From positions 1 to 34,660 of the IMG/VR virus record IMGVR_UViG_3300045976_000112: DNA of 34,660 bases; one strand, written 5' to 3'. This document shows, in pieces, positions 7,725-15,044 of this stretch (the first letter of the stretch is position 1; the number at the start of each line of letters is the position of its first letter). The DNA is from a virus. The notes beneath the pieces are model-generated. The model was not told the origin of the DNA. It ran no database searches and saw only the letters and a list, made by a program, of their open reading frames with translations. The position numbers and the translations under genes are program-made.

Positions 7725-8690
7725 GAAAAAGCCATCACCGAAGTGACAGCTTTCAAGGGGATGGGAGAAAAGAGAGAAAACAAATGGCAAAAGTTTCTCT
7801 TAGATCAAGGCTGAGTACTCTCAACCTTCTCCAAGCCACCGCATCATGTAATTTTTTAGCTCTTATTAGCTACGCGCTTTACGTTCGGTGACTAGGAGAA
7901 GAGCAAGAGCTCCCATAACCTCTTTCAACCGACAACGTTCAGTAGTTTGCTCCATGCGTAAGAGCTGTCATCGGTTCAAAGAGAGCTAGGGACTCTCTTG
8001 TTTATGCTCCGTGGAGTCGGTTATGCATCGGCTGTCGTAGGGCCTTTGCAAACCGTTTGTACATTTCGTCACGTGGCAGATGAAATGTTAATGTAATCTT
8101 ATAAAGGAATTTAATCTATATATCAAGACGGTACTACCTTTTTCCACCGCCTTACTACAACCAATATAGGGGATGTATCGTGAAAAGGGGATTAAACACG
8201 ACAGGATGTATATTGGCTGTAGTAAAGAGGTGACTAGTCTCTTTACACCTGACTACACGCCCATGCAGTAAGAATCGTGAGTAATTACTATATGAACTAT
8301 CATCAGATAACGTATACAACAGATCTTTTAAAATGTATCAATCCAAAACATATAGATTTTCTAGAACGAGTTCACTCAATCATGAGCAACACCCCCATTC
8401 GTAGAAATCAACATGACAGGAATAATAGATTTATATCTATTTTCAACGCAGAAGGTGGCTTCCATGTTGAACGATAGATACAAATTAGAAACAGCATGAC
8501 GAATGCGAGTTATCCCACACCCGCCACACTGGAATATGTCATTGTTATACATTCATTGGTCTTTTCGTCTTAACGCGGGTTCTTACCGCCTTGCCCGCCC
8601 TACTATGCGGTATACGTTACCGTGACATTCTCGCATAAGAACGTTTCACTTATAGGTGTACTAATCCTCTTCGATATGCGGTTGTCAAAG
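7725..8690 (-). ncRNA. Candidate large structured RNA (about 1 kb)
   Basis: No credible protein gene lies in this stretch, and it is richer in GC than its surroundings. Several stems are seen: 7920-7936 with 7967-7983 (16 pairs and one mismatch), 8153-8168 with 8209-8224 (16 pairs, enclosing a TCGTG/CACGA hairpin), 7809-7815 with 7820-7826, 7837-7841 with 7886-7890, 8584-8589 with 8607-8612, and 8503-8509 with 8630-8636. The RNA ends in a UUCG-capped terminator at 7753-7725 followed by five U. In four stems, positions that would be A-C mismatches on the plus strand are G-U pairs on the minus strand, which gives the direction. It lies between the ArpU-type late regulator and the late genes, so it would be the first late transcript. 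GOLLD and ROOL are known large phage RNAs with comparable settings; I cannot tell whether this is one of them. Confidence 0.62.
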
Positions 8691-8764
8691 GGCTTGTACA
8701 TATAATTTATAATTTTTAGCATTTTATTTAGTCCCCCAAAAAGTTCGCGTTTTGTTCGCTATTT

Positions 8765-9136
8765 TTAGATGATTCCAAGCGCTGTAGCAATTAATTTAAC
8801 CGCACTCTGCTTCTTCTCATAGAAATATGTCTTCTTAAGTAATAGATCATGATAAACATCTGAATCTTTTACTCTCTCGTTAGTTAAAAACTTGCGCTCA
8901 ACGATATTGCGCTCATCCTCATCTAATAAATTATTAAGTGCTTTCTCTACTTGCTGCACCTTCCATTTACTTGTATTCCTTGAATCACGTAACTCAGGGA
9001 ATAAACTGATTCCTTCCTGCTCCACATCGTTACTGAATCGCATCTTGAGTGCTCTATACTCCTTTAATACACTTACTACTTCCTTTTGTACTTTCTTATC
9101 ATCTACAGCCGGTAATAATGTTAATTGTCTCTCCAT
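8765..9136 (-). CDS. ArpU-family late transcription regulator
   Basis: 123 residues. The middle and C-terminus (LLDEDERNIVERKFLTNERVKDSDVYHDLLLKKTYFYEKKQSAV) match the ArpU/RinA-like phage regulators, whose C-terminal sigma-region-4-like HTH drives late promoters. A GGGGG ribosome site is 8 nt before the ATG. Bases 8700-8760, just past its stop, are very AT-rich and precede the large RNA. A CACGTA/TACGTG inverted repeat lies upstream of the gene near 9176-9190. Confidence 0.8.
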   Translation of the reverse strand: MERQLTLLPAVDDKKVQKEVVSVLKEYRALKMRFSNDVEQEGISLFPELRDSRNTSKWKVQQVEKALNNLLDEDERNIVERKFLTNERVKDSDVYHDLLLKKTYFYEKKQSAVKLIATALGII

Positions 9137-9148
9137 GAAGGAATCCCC

Positions 9149-9277
9149 CTATTTCTGAATTTGTCTTTTTAACATCACGTAAGGTACGTGAAATTTTATT
9201 ATCTCTTTGTTGAATAAGGGAAACATGCTTAGTAAAGTAGCCCCCACCAATCTACTCTGCATGGTTCCGTTATCCAT
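9149..9277 (-). CDS. 42-residue basic peptide, coupled to the 33-residue gene
   Basis: The ATG overlaps the upstream stop as TAATG, with no separate ribosome site. The N-terminal half is hydrophobic (LVGATLLSMFPLF) and the end is basic (MLKRQIQK). No family recognised. The reading frame is plausible but could be chance; translation would depend on coupling. Confidence 0.4.
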   Translation of the reverse strand: MDNGTMQSRLVGATLLSMFPLFNKEIIKFHVPYVMLKRQIQK

Positions 9278-9378
9278 TAAATCCAATCAATATAACTAAA
9301 TTGAGCTGGTCTAGAAAAATACACATCTATAACTCTATCGTTACCTTCAATACGATCCCAAACATATATCTTTGTCAT
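9277..9378 (-). CDS. 33-residue phage peptide, unknown
   Basis: ATG at 9378 with GGAG 8 nt upstream. The sequence starts MTKIYVWDRIEGND and ends FSRPAQFSYIDWI. It sits 13 bases after the DUF1064 gene in the same direction, and its stop overlaps the next ATG. No function can be given. Confidence 0.55.
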   Translation of the reverse strand: MTKIYVWDRIEGNDRVIDVYFSRPAQFSYIDWI

Positions 9379-9391
9379 CCGCTCAGCTCCT

Positions 9392-9814
9392 TTATGATCT
9401 TGTCCATTTACCTAACTTCTTGTCCCATATCACAACAATTAACTCTTGTTTGTTTAAATACTCCCATAGCTTCTTACGTATCGGGAATCCTTCATTAATG
9501 GCCTTCTTGCTACCTTTCACATCTACAACTTCTACACGCCCATCTGAGTACGTTACTTTAAAGTCTGGCGTAAACTTCATAGCTGTCTTTTTCGACTTCC
9601 CAGACTTTGTTATGCTGCTCTTAATTTCAAAGGATGGTACTAAGGTATAGGATGGATGGCACTCGATATGAGCAACATCCTCCCGTCCCTTTAAGTACTT
9701 GTAATAGTTCATCTCTGATTGTGAATCAAAATCTATTCCTTCATAAGTTACTTTCTTCTGTTTAATTCGTGGTGCTTTCTTTTTCTTAGCTGTCGCCTTT
9801 CTCTTTCTAATCAA
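9392..9814 (-). CDS. DUF1064 protein (PD-(D/E)XK nuclease-like)
   Basis: 140 residues. After a very basic start (RKRKATAKKKK), the DUF1064 pattern follows: FDSQSEMNYYKYL with the family Glu, then KFTPDFKV, then EVVDVKG, giving the E...D...D-x-K arrangement of restriction-like nucleases. Members are common in phage replication regions and are thought to act on branched DNA or recombination intermediates; activity here is inferred. The start is TTG 9814, with GAGG 7 nt upstream. Confidence 0.82.
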   Translation of the reverse strand: MIRKRKATAKKKKAPRIKQKKVTYEGIDFDSQSEMNYYKYLKGREDVAHIECHPSYTLVPSFEIKSSITKSGKSKKTAMKFTPDFKVTYSDGRVEVVDVKGSKKAINEGFPIRKKLWEYLNKQELIVVIWDKKLGKWTRS

Positions 9815-9842
9815 CTAGTAACCTCACTTTCTATTCAAAGGA

Positions 9843-10229
9843 TTATTTTATTAAGTTTTGATTGTCATATACATTGCCTATTACTTCGAATGACACTGCA
9901 CTCATTCTCAAATCTTCATCCTCATCTCCAGCTGGATCTTTGTAGTAAAACATAGCGTCCTTTTCGTGCCAATCAACCCTGTAGACTAAATCGTTATGAC
10001 ATTTGACAATATCACCTTCGTAAATTGCCTTGCCGTTCTTATCTTCTACGCCTGTATATTGACCAACTGTTTCAGCTTCAACTCGAACATCACCCTCTAA
10101 TTGCCTTTGGACTATAAATGGAACTGACTCCCAAAGACCTAGCATGTCATCAAACATATAACCATCAACATAATAACCATAATGCCACTTCCCTCTTTCA
10201 TCTCTTCCACGACATTTAATTTTTCTCAT
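9843..10229 (-). CDS. YopX family protein
   Basis: 128 residues from ATG 10229, which has GGGGAGG 9 nt upstream; the longer frame from 10259 has no such site. YopX landmarks are present: IKCRGRDERGKWHYG at the start, then VGQYTGVEDKNGKAIYEGDIVK, then FEVIGNVYDN at the end. The family is widespread in Firmicute phages near replication genes. YopX forms oligomers, but its function is not settled. Confidence 0.85.
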   Translation of the reverse strand: MRKIKCRGRDERGKWHYGYYVDGYMFDDMLGLWESVPFIVQRQLEGDVRVEAETVGQYTGVEDKNGKAIYEGDIVKCHNDLVYRVDWHEKDAMFYYKDPAGDEDEDLRMSAVSFEVIGNVYDNQNLIK

Positions 10230-10298
10230 TTTCTTCTTCCTCCCCTGAATAAAACTCAATATTCCGTCAATACTGTAGACAACCCATTTCTATTACCT

Positions 10299-10330
10299 GA
10301 GCAGTTAGCTTTTGCTAGCTGCTCTTTTAT
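10299..10330 (+). terminator. Plus-strand terminator hairpin (GCAGTTAGC type)
   Basis: Arms GAGCAGTTAGC and GCTAGCTGCTC with a TTTT loop, then TTTTATT on the plus strand. The single unequal position is a G-U pair only on the plus strand. It is nearly the same hairpin as the one at 10700-10733. No strong promoter is seen in 10230-10298. Confidence 0.6.
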
Positions 10331-10557
10331 TGCTTGTCCACTTCAACCCATTCACTACCTTTAAAATCCCATCCTTGAATGTATAACTCTGCTCGATGAT
10401 TATTTCTTATATTCTCTATACGCTGTATTCTTTCAATGGTTTCTCTCAAAGAATTTTGCAAACTTTGATACTCTGCTTCTAATTTATCAATTTCTTTCGT
10501 ATCTTTTTCAACATAACTCTTATAAGCTGCAACTCTCTCCTCTGGCCACTTTTCCAT
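10327..10557 (-). CDS. 76-residue coiled-coil protein
   Basis: The ATG at 10557 is chosen because AAGGGG lies 7 nt before it; an ATG six bases earlier is too close. Residues 8-60 form one continuous charged coiled coil, ending in a short strand (GWDFKGSEWVEVDKQ). Function unknown. Upstream lies boundary repeat E1 at 10575-10592. Confidence 0.65.
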   Translation of the reverse strand: MEKWPEERVAAYKSYVEKDTKEIDKLEAEYQSLQNSLRETIERIQRIENIRNNHRAELYIQGWDFKGSEWVEVDKQ

Positions 10558-10574
10558 CTCCATACCCCTTTTCA

Positions 10575-10592
10575 ACAAAATGAAATTTTTGT
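10575..10592 (-). repeat. Boundary palindrome E1
   Basis: Minus strand ACAAAAATTTCATTTTGT. First of ten related palindromes (general form ACAAAAY-N4-ATTTTGT) at the gene boundaries between 10.57 and 14.70 kb. The others are E2 10737-10752, E3 11568-11581 (half site), E4 11773-11789, E5 12115-12130, E6 12580-12596, E7 12877-12892, E8 about 13896-13911, E9 14249-14265 and E10 14687-14704. Most lie within a few bases of a stop codon and a few tens of bases before the next start. Confidence 0.75.
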
Positions 10593-10736
10593 TTAGTTTT
10601 CTTACCTGCATAATATTTTGATATTTGTTTATACTATAGTTGTAACTTTTTGTTACAACATATATCCGTATCGATTGTAACTTCTAAAATTGTACAACGA
10701 AGCAGTTAGCTATTTCGGCTAGCTGCTTTGTTGCTT
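10593..10736 (+). other. Gene-free cassette with palindrome and plus-strand terminator
   Basis: This stretch between repeats E1 and E2 has no ORF. It holds a perfect GTTGTAAC / GTTACAAC inverted repeat (about 10640-10660) that looks like an operator. A terminator follows at 10700-10733 (AAGCAGTTAGC / GCTAGCTGCTT, with the G-U pair on the plus strand), closely related to the hairpin at 10299-10330. A clean promoter could not be assigned. Confidence 0.5.
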
Positions 10737-10751
10737 AAAATGAAGTTTTTG

Positions 10752-11552
10752 TTATAAAAACACTAGTTGCTTTTCTATTTCTTCAAGCCTTGGTGTTATA
10801 ATTTCATTACAATATTGTTCTGATATTTCAAACCCTAAATAGTTCCTATTGTTTAAAATAGCCATTTTTGCAACTGTTCCACTCCCCATAAACGGATCCA
10901 TAACTATATCTCCTTCATTTGACCAAGAAACTATATGATCATTTGCTATCTTTTCAGGGAATATTGCAGGATGATTGTATGCAACATCATCTTTGGTGCT
11001 TTTATTTTTTCCTGTTGCCACTCGCCATATATTGAACCTTACTCCGTATGGCTTAAGGAGGTTTCCTTTCCTCCTGCCTAACAATGTACCGTCACTTTGA
11101 CGCTCTCTTCCCATAATGCGCTTTTTGCCATCGGCCCATTTATTAGCCCTGTCAGATATTAAATTTGTCGTCTTAGGCTTACCTTTAGAGAAGACAAACA
11201 TATACTCAAATATTTGATAATATCTATTTGAATCAGGAAAACTAATACTATCTTTTTCGTATATCATTGTATCGTGAAGATTAAATCCAATTTCTTTAAA
11301 ATATAATGCTTGTTTAAAACTTGTACCTGTCTCGGATCCGTTACTTGTTCTGTCACCTACAATCCAAACAACAATTCCACCTTGTTTTGTAACCCTATAT
11401 AATTCTTTTGCTATATTCTCAAAATCAAAGGAGTAACCATTGTAAGTACGAAGATCATCATAAGGTGGAGACGTAACTGTTAAATCCACATAATCATCAG
11501 GTAGTAGCTTCATTCCTTCCAAGCAATCCATGTTATGAATTTTGTTTATCAT
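10752..11552 (-). CDS. DNA methyltransferase (N6-adenine/N4-cytosine type)
   Basis: 266 residues from ATG 11552, which has GGTGGAG 5 nt upstream. The catalytic motif TSPPY is at residues 27-31 and the AdoMet-binding motif DPFMGSGT is near residue 220, the permuted (beta) order with catalysis first. The middle contains FSKGKPKT and a variable target-recognition part. No restriction enzyme is adjacent, so it is an orphan enzyme, likely protecting phage DNA or marking it. Target base and site cannot be read from sequence. It lies between boundary repeats E2 and E3. Confidence 0.9.
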   Translation of the reverse strand: MINKIHNMDCLEGMKLLPDDYVDLTVTSPPYDDLRTYNGYSFDFENIAKELYRVTKQGGIVVWIVGDRTSNGSETGTSFKQALYFKEIGFNLHDTMIYEKDSISFPDSNRYYQIFEYMFVFSKGKPKTTNLISDRANKWADGKKRIMGRERQSDGTLLGRRKGNLLKPYGVRFNIWRVATGKNKSTKDDVAYNHPAIFPEKIANDHIVSWSNEGDIVMDPFMGSGTVAKMAILNNRNYLGFEISEQYCNEIITPRLEEIEKQLVFL

Positions 11553-11579
11553 GATCACTCCACCTTTCTAATTTTTTGT

Positions 11580-11756
11580 TTAGTTTTTAGGTTTATGCAG
11601 CATCCCTTTTTCCTTTAAACTCTTATAGTTATCTTTACTTCTAATTCCGCATCTAACACATCCCCAATACCCTTTTCGATAACTAAGAATATGTCCTTTC
11701 TTTCTACATTTCATCCTAAAAGGAAACTTGAATAATAGGTTTATTAGTTGCAACAT
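11580..11756 (-). CDS. 58-residue zinc-knuckle protein
   Basis: ATG at 11756 with AAGGTG 5 nt upstream. The protein has FRMKCRKKGHILSYRKGYW then GCVRCGIRSK: a C-x4-H and a C-x2-C pair for one zinc, in a very basic chain. Similar short phage proteins are known but unassigned. It occupies the cassette between repeats E3 and E4. Confidence 0.7.
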   Translation of the reverse strand: MLQLINLLFKFPFRMKCRKKGHILSYRKGYWGCVRCGIRSKDNYKSLKEKGMLHKPKN

Positions 11757-11798
11757 CAATTCACCTTTTCTCCAAAATAACGATTTTGTTTAACTTTT

Positions 11799-12092
11799 TT
11801 ATGCTAATTCAGATGTAATTAAAACCGTTGTGTTTTTGTGATTCAGAAAATCGTTTACTAGACTTATTAACCCTCTACCTTGATTTTCTTCAATATGCGC
11901 GACTGCTCCAATATATTTACCAAATGCAATTTCTTTTGATACTTCAGTTACAGGACCTTCTTCTTTTGATGTATAACGACATTCGTCAAAATCTCCTGCA
12001 ACTTCTTCCGTATAAACTTGATGCGCCTTTTCTTCTGATTCCGCCGCTACTAATGCCCAGTATTCATGTTTATTAAACTCAAAATATCTCAT
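11799..12092 (-). CDS. 97-residue phage protein, unknown
   Basis: ATG 12092 with GAGAGGGG upstream. It starts MRYFEFNKHEYWALVAAESEEKAHQVY, a beta-strand followed by a helix, as in small alpha/beta proteins. A C-terminal helix follows. I recognise no family. It occupies the single-gene cassette between repeats E4 and E5. Confidence 0.65.
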   Translation of the reverse strand: MRYFEFNKHEYWALVAAESEEKAHQVYTEEVAGDFDECRYTSKEEGPVTEVSKEIAFGKYIGAVAHIEENQGRGLISLVNDFLNHKNTTVLITSELA

Positions 12093-12135
12093 TATTATTT
12101 TTCCCCTCTCGTTTAAAATAAGGATTTTGTATTAC

Positions 12136-12567
12136 TTAATGAGTCACATCACTAATCTCAGCAGTTATCCAATCCGTATCAACATCTTCAATCGGCGGCA
12201 TTTCCGGTAAATGTTCCGCGTTGTATTCCTTTGATTTTTCTATTTTTTCTATAATTTTTTGTTTTCCGACTTTGTTTATTAATCTTTTTATTTCTTCAGC
12301 AACTTCCGTTCTTAAGAATGCAATTGTACCTGCGGCTGTGCTTGTTTTTTCGTAAGCATCACCAACAACTGGTATCGGCAACAATACCCTGTGACCGGTT
12401 GTAACTTCAGATATATTAAGTACACTTCCGAAAATAGTGTCGAACATAGGACATGCACATAATGTGAATTCATCTATTTGTATAGCGTGTCCTATCATTG
12501 GTTGCCAATTTCCTTGATTTGTTGCTAAATGAAACTTTTGAGCTTTTTCGTTCACTTTGATTTCCAT
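12136..12567 (-). CDS. 143-residue phage protein, unknown
   Basis: ATG 12567 is preferred over the upstream TTG 12582 because GGAGGGG sits 6 nt before it. The N-terminal 80 residues look like beta-structure with a CACPMFDT segment; a helical part (EVAEEIKRLINKVGKQKIIEKIEK) and an acidic end follow. No known family. Bounded by repeats E5 and E6. Confidence 0.65.
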   Translation of the reverse strand: MEIKVNEKAQKFHLATNQGNWQPMIGHAIQIDEFTLCACPMFDTIFGSVLNISEVTTGHRVLLPIPVVGDAYEKTSTAAGTIAFLRTEVAEEIKRLINKVGKQKIIEKIEKSKEYNAEHLPEMPPIEDVDTDWITAEISDVTH

Positions 12568-12652
12568 TCCGTTCCCCTCCAAAATAAGAATTTTGTTAAA
12601 AATTTAATTAAACTCTCCACCCTGGTGCATCCTATATCAAAAAGGAGCATTC

Positions 12653-12733
12653 ATGAAAATTTTAAAATACATAGCCCTTACTATTGGATGGATTGCATTA
12701 TTATCAATTTGGTATGTGATATTCTTTCCTTAA
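12653..12733 (+). CDS. 26-residue membrane peptide, opposite strand
   Basis: ATG 12653 with AAAGGAG 5-6 nt upstream. The peptide MKILKYIALTIGWIAL... is one hydrophobic helix with two N-terminal lysines and a short FFP end. It is the only translated plus-strand unit in this part and has its own terminator at 12839-12873. Size and shape resemble type I toxins or small holin-like peptides, but no antisense antitoxin is evident and function is open. It lies in the cassette between repeats E6 and E7. Bases 12734-12838 hold nothing I can assign. Confidence 0.6.
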   Translation: MKILKYIALTIGWIALLSIWYVIFFP

Positions 12734-12838
12734 CCCACAATTTAATTTTCACAGTATGCGTTTCTTTTATCGCACTATTTATTAGCAACAACATATACTT
12801 ATACGGACTATAAAAAATACAAAATATTGTTCTTGGTC

Positions 12839-12873
12839 GAAGAGCACCTTTAGGGCAAATGGTGCTCTTTTTG
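12839..12873 (+). terminator. Terminator of the 26-residue peptide unit
   Basis: AGAGCACC and GGTGCTCT pair across a 12-nt loop and are followed by a T run on the plus strand. Confidence 0.75.
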
Positions 12874-12892
12874 ATTAAAATAACTATTTTGT

Positions 12893-13873
12893 TTAAAAAT
12901 GATTTATTAATTCCAACTGAACATTACTTAGTAATCTATCAGATATCTCTATATAACCAGGATTCAATTCAATACCAATAAAATTTCTGTTATGCTTTGC
13001 AGCGACACGACCAACTGTTCCAGAACCGAAGAATGGATCCATAACAATTCCTTCAGCTGGCGCTCCAGCTAATATACATGGTTCAATTAATGCTTCCGGA
13101 AATGTAGCAAAATGTGCTTCTTTTAATGGTTTTGTTGATACTGTCCAAACCGATCTTTTATTTCTTTTATCACGAATTGCTCTAAATGCTTCATGGCCAT
13201 ATTTACCGTTAAAAGAACCTTTCTCTTTGTTTGCTCTTTTTGCTCTTTGTGGCGGACCAAATGCACCTTTCGAACCTCGAACATCTTGTTGGCCATAAAC
13301 TGCTGGTTCTTTAATAATTTCGTGATCGTAATAATATTTAGGTGACTTACTTAATAAGAAAATATATTCATGTGATTTGGTAGGTCTATCCCTTACGCTC
13401 TCTGGCATCGCATTTGGCTTGTTCCAAACGATATCTTGTCTTAAATACCAACCATCTTGTTGTAATGCGAAAGCTACTCGCCAAGGTAAACCAATCAAAT
13501 CCTTTGGTTTTAATCCATCTACTGATTTTGTGACTGAAACAATTCCAGTAACTTGGCCAACACTTTGAAAATGATTGTTACCTGGATTTCCTTTCCCATC
13601 TGCATTTCTTCCACGTCCACTTCCAGCGTATGCATCACCAAGATTTAGCCAAAGTGTTCCGTCATCCCTTAGTACACGCTTTACTTCTCTAAATACAGAT
13701 ACAAGATTCGATACATACTCTTCTACCGTTTCCTCTAATCCAATCTGGCCATCTACCCCGTAATCACGTAATCCCCAATATGGAGGACTCGTGACCACGG
13801 TACTCACAAAATTATCCGGAAAAGTTTTTAGTACGTCTAAACAATGTCCTGGATAAACTTTATTTAGTTCCAT
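12893..13873 (-). CDS. DNA methyltransferase (TSPPYWGLRDY type)
   Basis: 326 residues from ATG 13873, with AGGGGAGG 6 nt upstream. The catalytic motif TSPPYWG is at residues 28-34 and DPFFGSGT is near residue 285; SVWTVSTKP lies in between. This group holds N4-cytosine and N6-adenine enzymes, often orphan in phages. It is clearly different from the other methyltransferase, so the phage probably modifies two sites. Repeats E7 and E8 lie at its two ends, E7 directly after its stop. Confidence 0.9.
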   Translation of the reverse strand: MELNKVYPGHCLDVLKTFPDNFVSTVVTSPPYWGLRDYGVDGQIGLEETVEEYVSNLVSVFREVKRVLRDDGTLWLNLGDAYAGSGRGRNADGKGNPGNNHFQSVGQVTGIVSVTKSVDGLKPKDLIGLPWRVAFALQQDGWYLRQDIVWNKPNAMPESVRDRPTKSHEYIFLLSKSPKYYYDHEIIKEPAVYGQQDVRGSKGAFGPPQRAKRANKEKGSFNGKYGHEAFRAIRDKRNKRSVWTVSTKPLKEAHFATFPEALIEPCILAGAPAEGIVMDPFFGSGTVGRVAAKHNRNFIGIELNPGYIEISDRLLSNVQLELINHF

Positions 13874-13909
13874 TCCTGTCCTCCCCTTTCTACCCAATAA
13901 CGTTTTTGA

Positions 13910-14218
13910 TTATAATAATGATTCTTTTGCTATTCGATTCACATCTTTGACAATGGCATTATCTACTCCATTTGTTATTCCTTTTATCAGTTTTAATGAC
14001 TCTTCGTACTTTTCGTTACGCATTTCATACTCTATACATGCCTTTGATGTTTGCTCTAAATTCCACGTAGCATTTAAACGATAATTATTTATGTCATAAG
14101 CTAGGCTTAGTAATTCATTCAAATCAGATAAACCAACCTCTACCACGGTCTTACCATTCTCAAAACGAGATTTTCCATTAGAGAGTTTTTCTTTGATTAA
14201 ATCAATCTTTTCTTCCAT
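13910..14218 (-). CDS. 102-residue helical protein, unknown
   Basis: ATG 14218 with GGTAGGG just upstream. It is acidic and helical with an internal YDINNYRLNATWNLEQ segment; no cysteine motif or membrane helix. Not recognised. Bounded by repeats E8 and E9. Confidence 0.65.
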   Translation of the reverse strand: MEEKIDLIKEKLSNGKSRFENGKTVVEVGLSDLNELLSLAYDINNYRLNATWNLEQTSKACIEYEMRNEKYEESLKLIKGITNGVDNAIVKDVNRIAKESLL

Positions 14219-14264
14219 TTACCCTACCTCGCTACACTGTATTTTTTACAAAATAACGCTTTTG

Positions 14265-14477
14265 TTATAATTCAGCCATTTCCCTAATATCACGGATACT
14301 TAACGGACTATGCTTAACTGGCGCTTGATTTTTCATTTCAAACCCTTCCATAACGTTCACAATACTTTTAGCAAAATTTCTTGGATTCATAGGATGGTCA
14401 TATTGTTTACCTTCCAATTGTTCAATACGATTTTCATAATGCACTTTTAACTCGTTCCACATTTTTTCATAATCCAT
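14265..14477 (-). CDS. 70-residue phage protein, unknown
   Basis: ATG 14477 with GAGG 7 nt upstream. Starts MDYEKMWNELKVHYENRIEQLE, a helix, then a Pro-containing middle (HPMNPRNFAKS). It shares a cassette (between E9 and E10) with the 57-residue zinc protein upstream. No function can be offered. Confidence 0.65.
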   Translation of the reverse strand: MDYEKMWNELKVHYENRIEQLEGKQYDHPMNPRNFAKSIVNVMEGFEMKNQAPVKHSPLSIRDIREMAEL

Positions 14478-14493
14478 TTTTATTCCTCACTTT

Positions 14494-14667
14494 CTATTCA
14501 TCTTTACTTTTAATCTTCTTATATCCCGCTTCAGTTATGATTAAGGATTCACATCTATTACATCCAATATCTCCATATCTCAATTGAAACCAGTAATAGT
14601 CATCCTTACATTTACAACCCCGTTCTTTTGCTATTGCACGCATTTCTTTCTTCTTTTTAGTTGTCAA
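14494..14667 (-). CDS. 57-residue zinc-ribbon protein
   Basis: Starts at TTG 14667 with AGGGG 5 nt upstream. GCKCKDD and GCNRCES give two C-x-C / C-x2-C pairs about 18 residues apart, a minimal zinc ribbon; the N-terminus is Lys-rich. Such proteins may bind nucleic acid or act as adaptors, but this is unproven here. Confidence 0.7.
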   Translation of the reverse strand: MTTKKKKEMRAIAKERGCKCKDDYYWFQLRYGDIGCNRCESLIITEAGYKKIKSKDE

Positions 14668-14705
14668 ATTAACCCCTCATTTTTGAACAAAATTCAAATT
14701 TTGTC

Positions 14706-15030
14706 TTACTTCATATCCACACGTTTCTTACTGTCTTCCTCACTAAATCCGTTCGGAAATCGCTTCTTTAACTTATGAATGTTCTTCTCTGCGATCTCAT
14801 TTAAATCAAGATGGTGCGTTTCTGCTAATGCCGCTAAGTACATCGCCTAATTCCTTTTCTACTTCATCTTCATTTAAATTGTGGCCATGATATACTGCCT
14901 TCTTGATATGGTCCGTAACTTCTCCTGCTTCCCCACATAATCCCATAGCATAGTTTGTAGCATTTTGTTTGTATGTTCTTCCTGTTGCAAATGTTCTTGT
15001 AACTGCTACTTGATATTCTTTAAAATTCAT
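14706..15030 (-). pseudogene. MazG-like nucleotide pyrophosphohydrolase, frameshifted
   Basis: The first part reads MNFKEYQVAVTRTFATGRTY then GLCGEAGEVTDHIKK and EVEKELGDVL, the metal-binding helices of the MazG/all-alpha NTP pyrophosphohydrolase fold. After ELGDVL (about base 14840) the frame runs into a stop. A shifted frame continues with AALAETHHLDLNEIAEKN and IHKLKKRFPNGFSEEDSKKR to a stop at 14706, exactly the expected C-terminus. Loss of about eight bases at the LWY position of the family would explain it. Intact members hydrolyse (d)NTPs and can blunt stringent signalling; this copy would make a 74-residue fragment. Confidence 0.78.
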
Positions 15031-15044
15031 TTCCTATCTGCTCC

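Noticed and set aside
8277-8477. Plus-strand ORF of 66 codons
   Set aside because: Starts with GTG, has no ribosome site, no family features, and lies inside the stretch with strong minus-strand RNA pairing.
7725-8690. tRNA cluster or rRNA remnant
   Set aside because: No cloverleaf, T-loop in proper context or CCA end was found.
12529-12813. Plus-strand ORF of 94 codons
   Set aside because: Overlaps the 143-residue minus-strand gene and the 26-residue plus-strand gene; no ribosome site.
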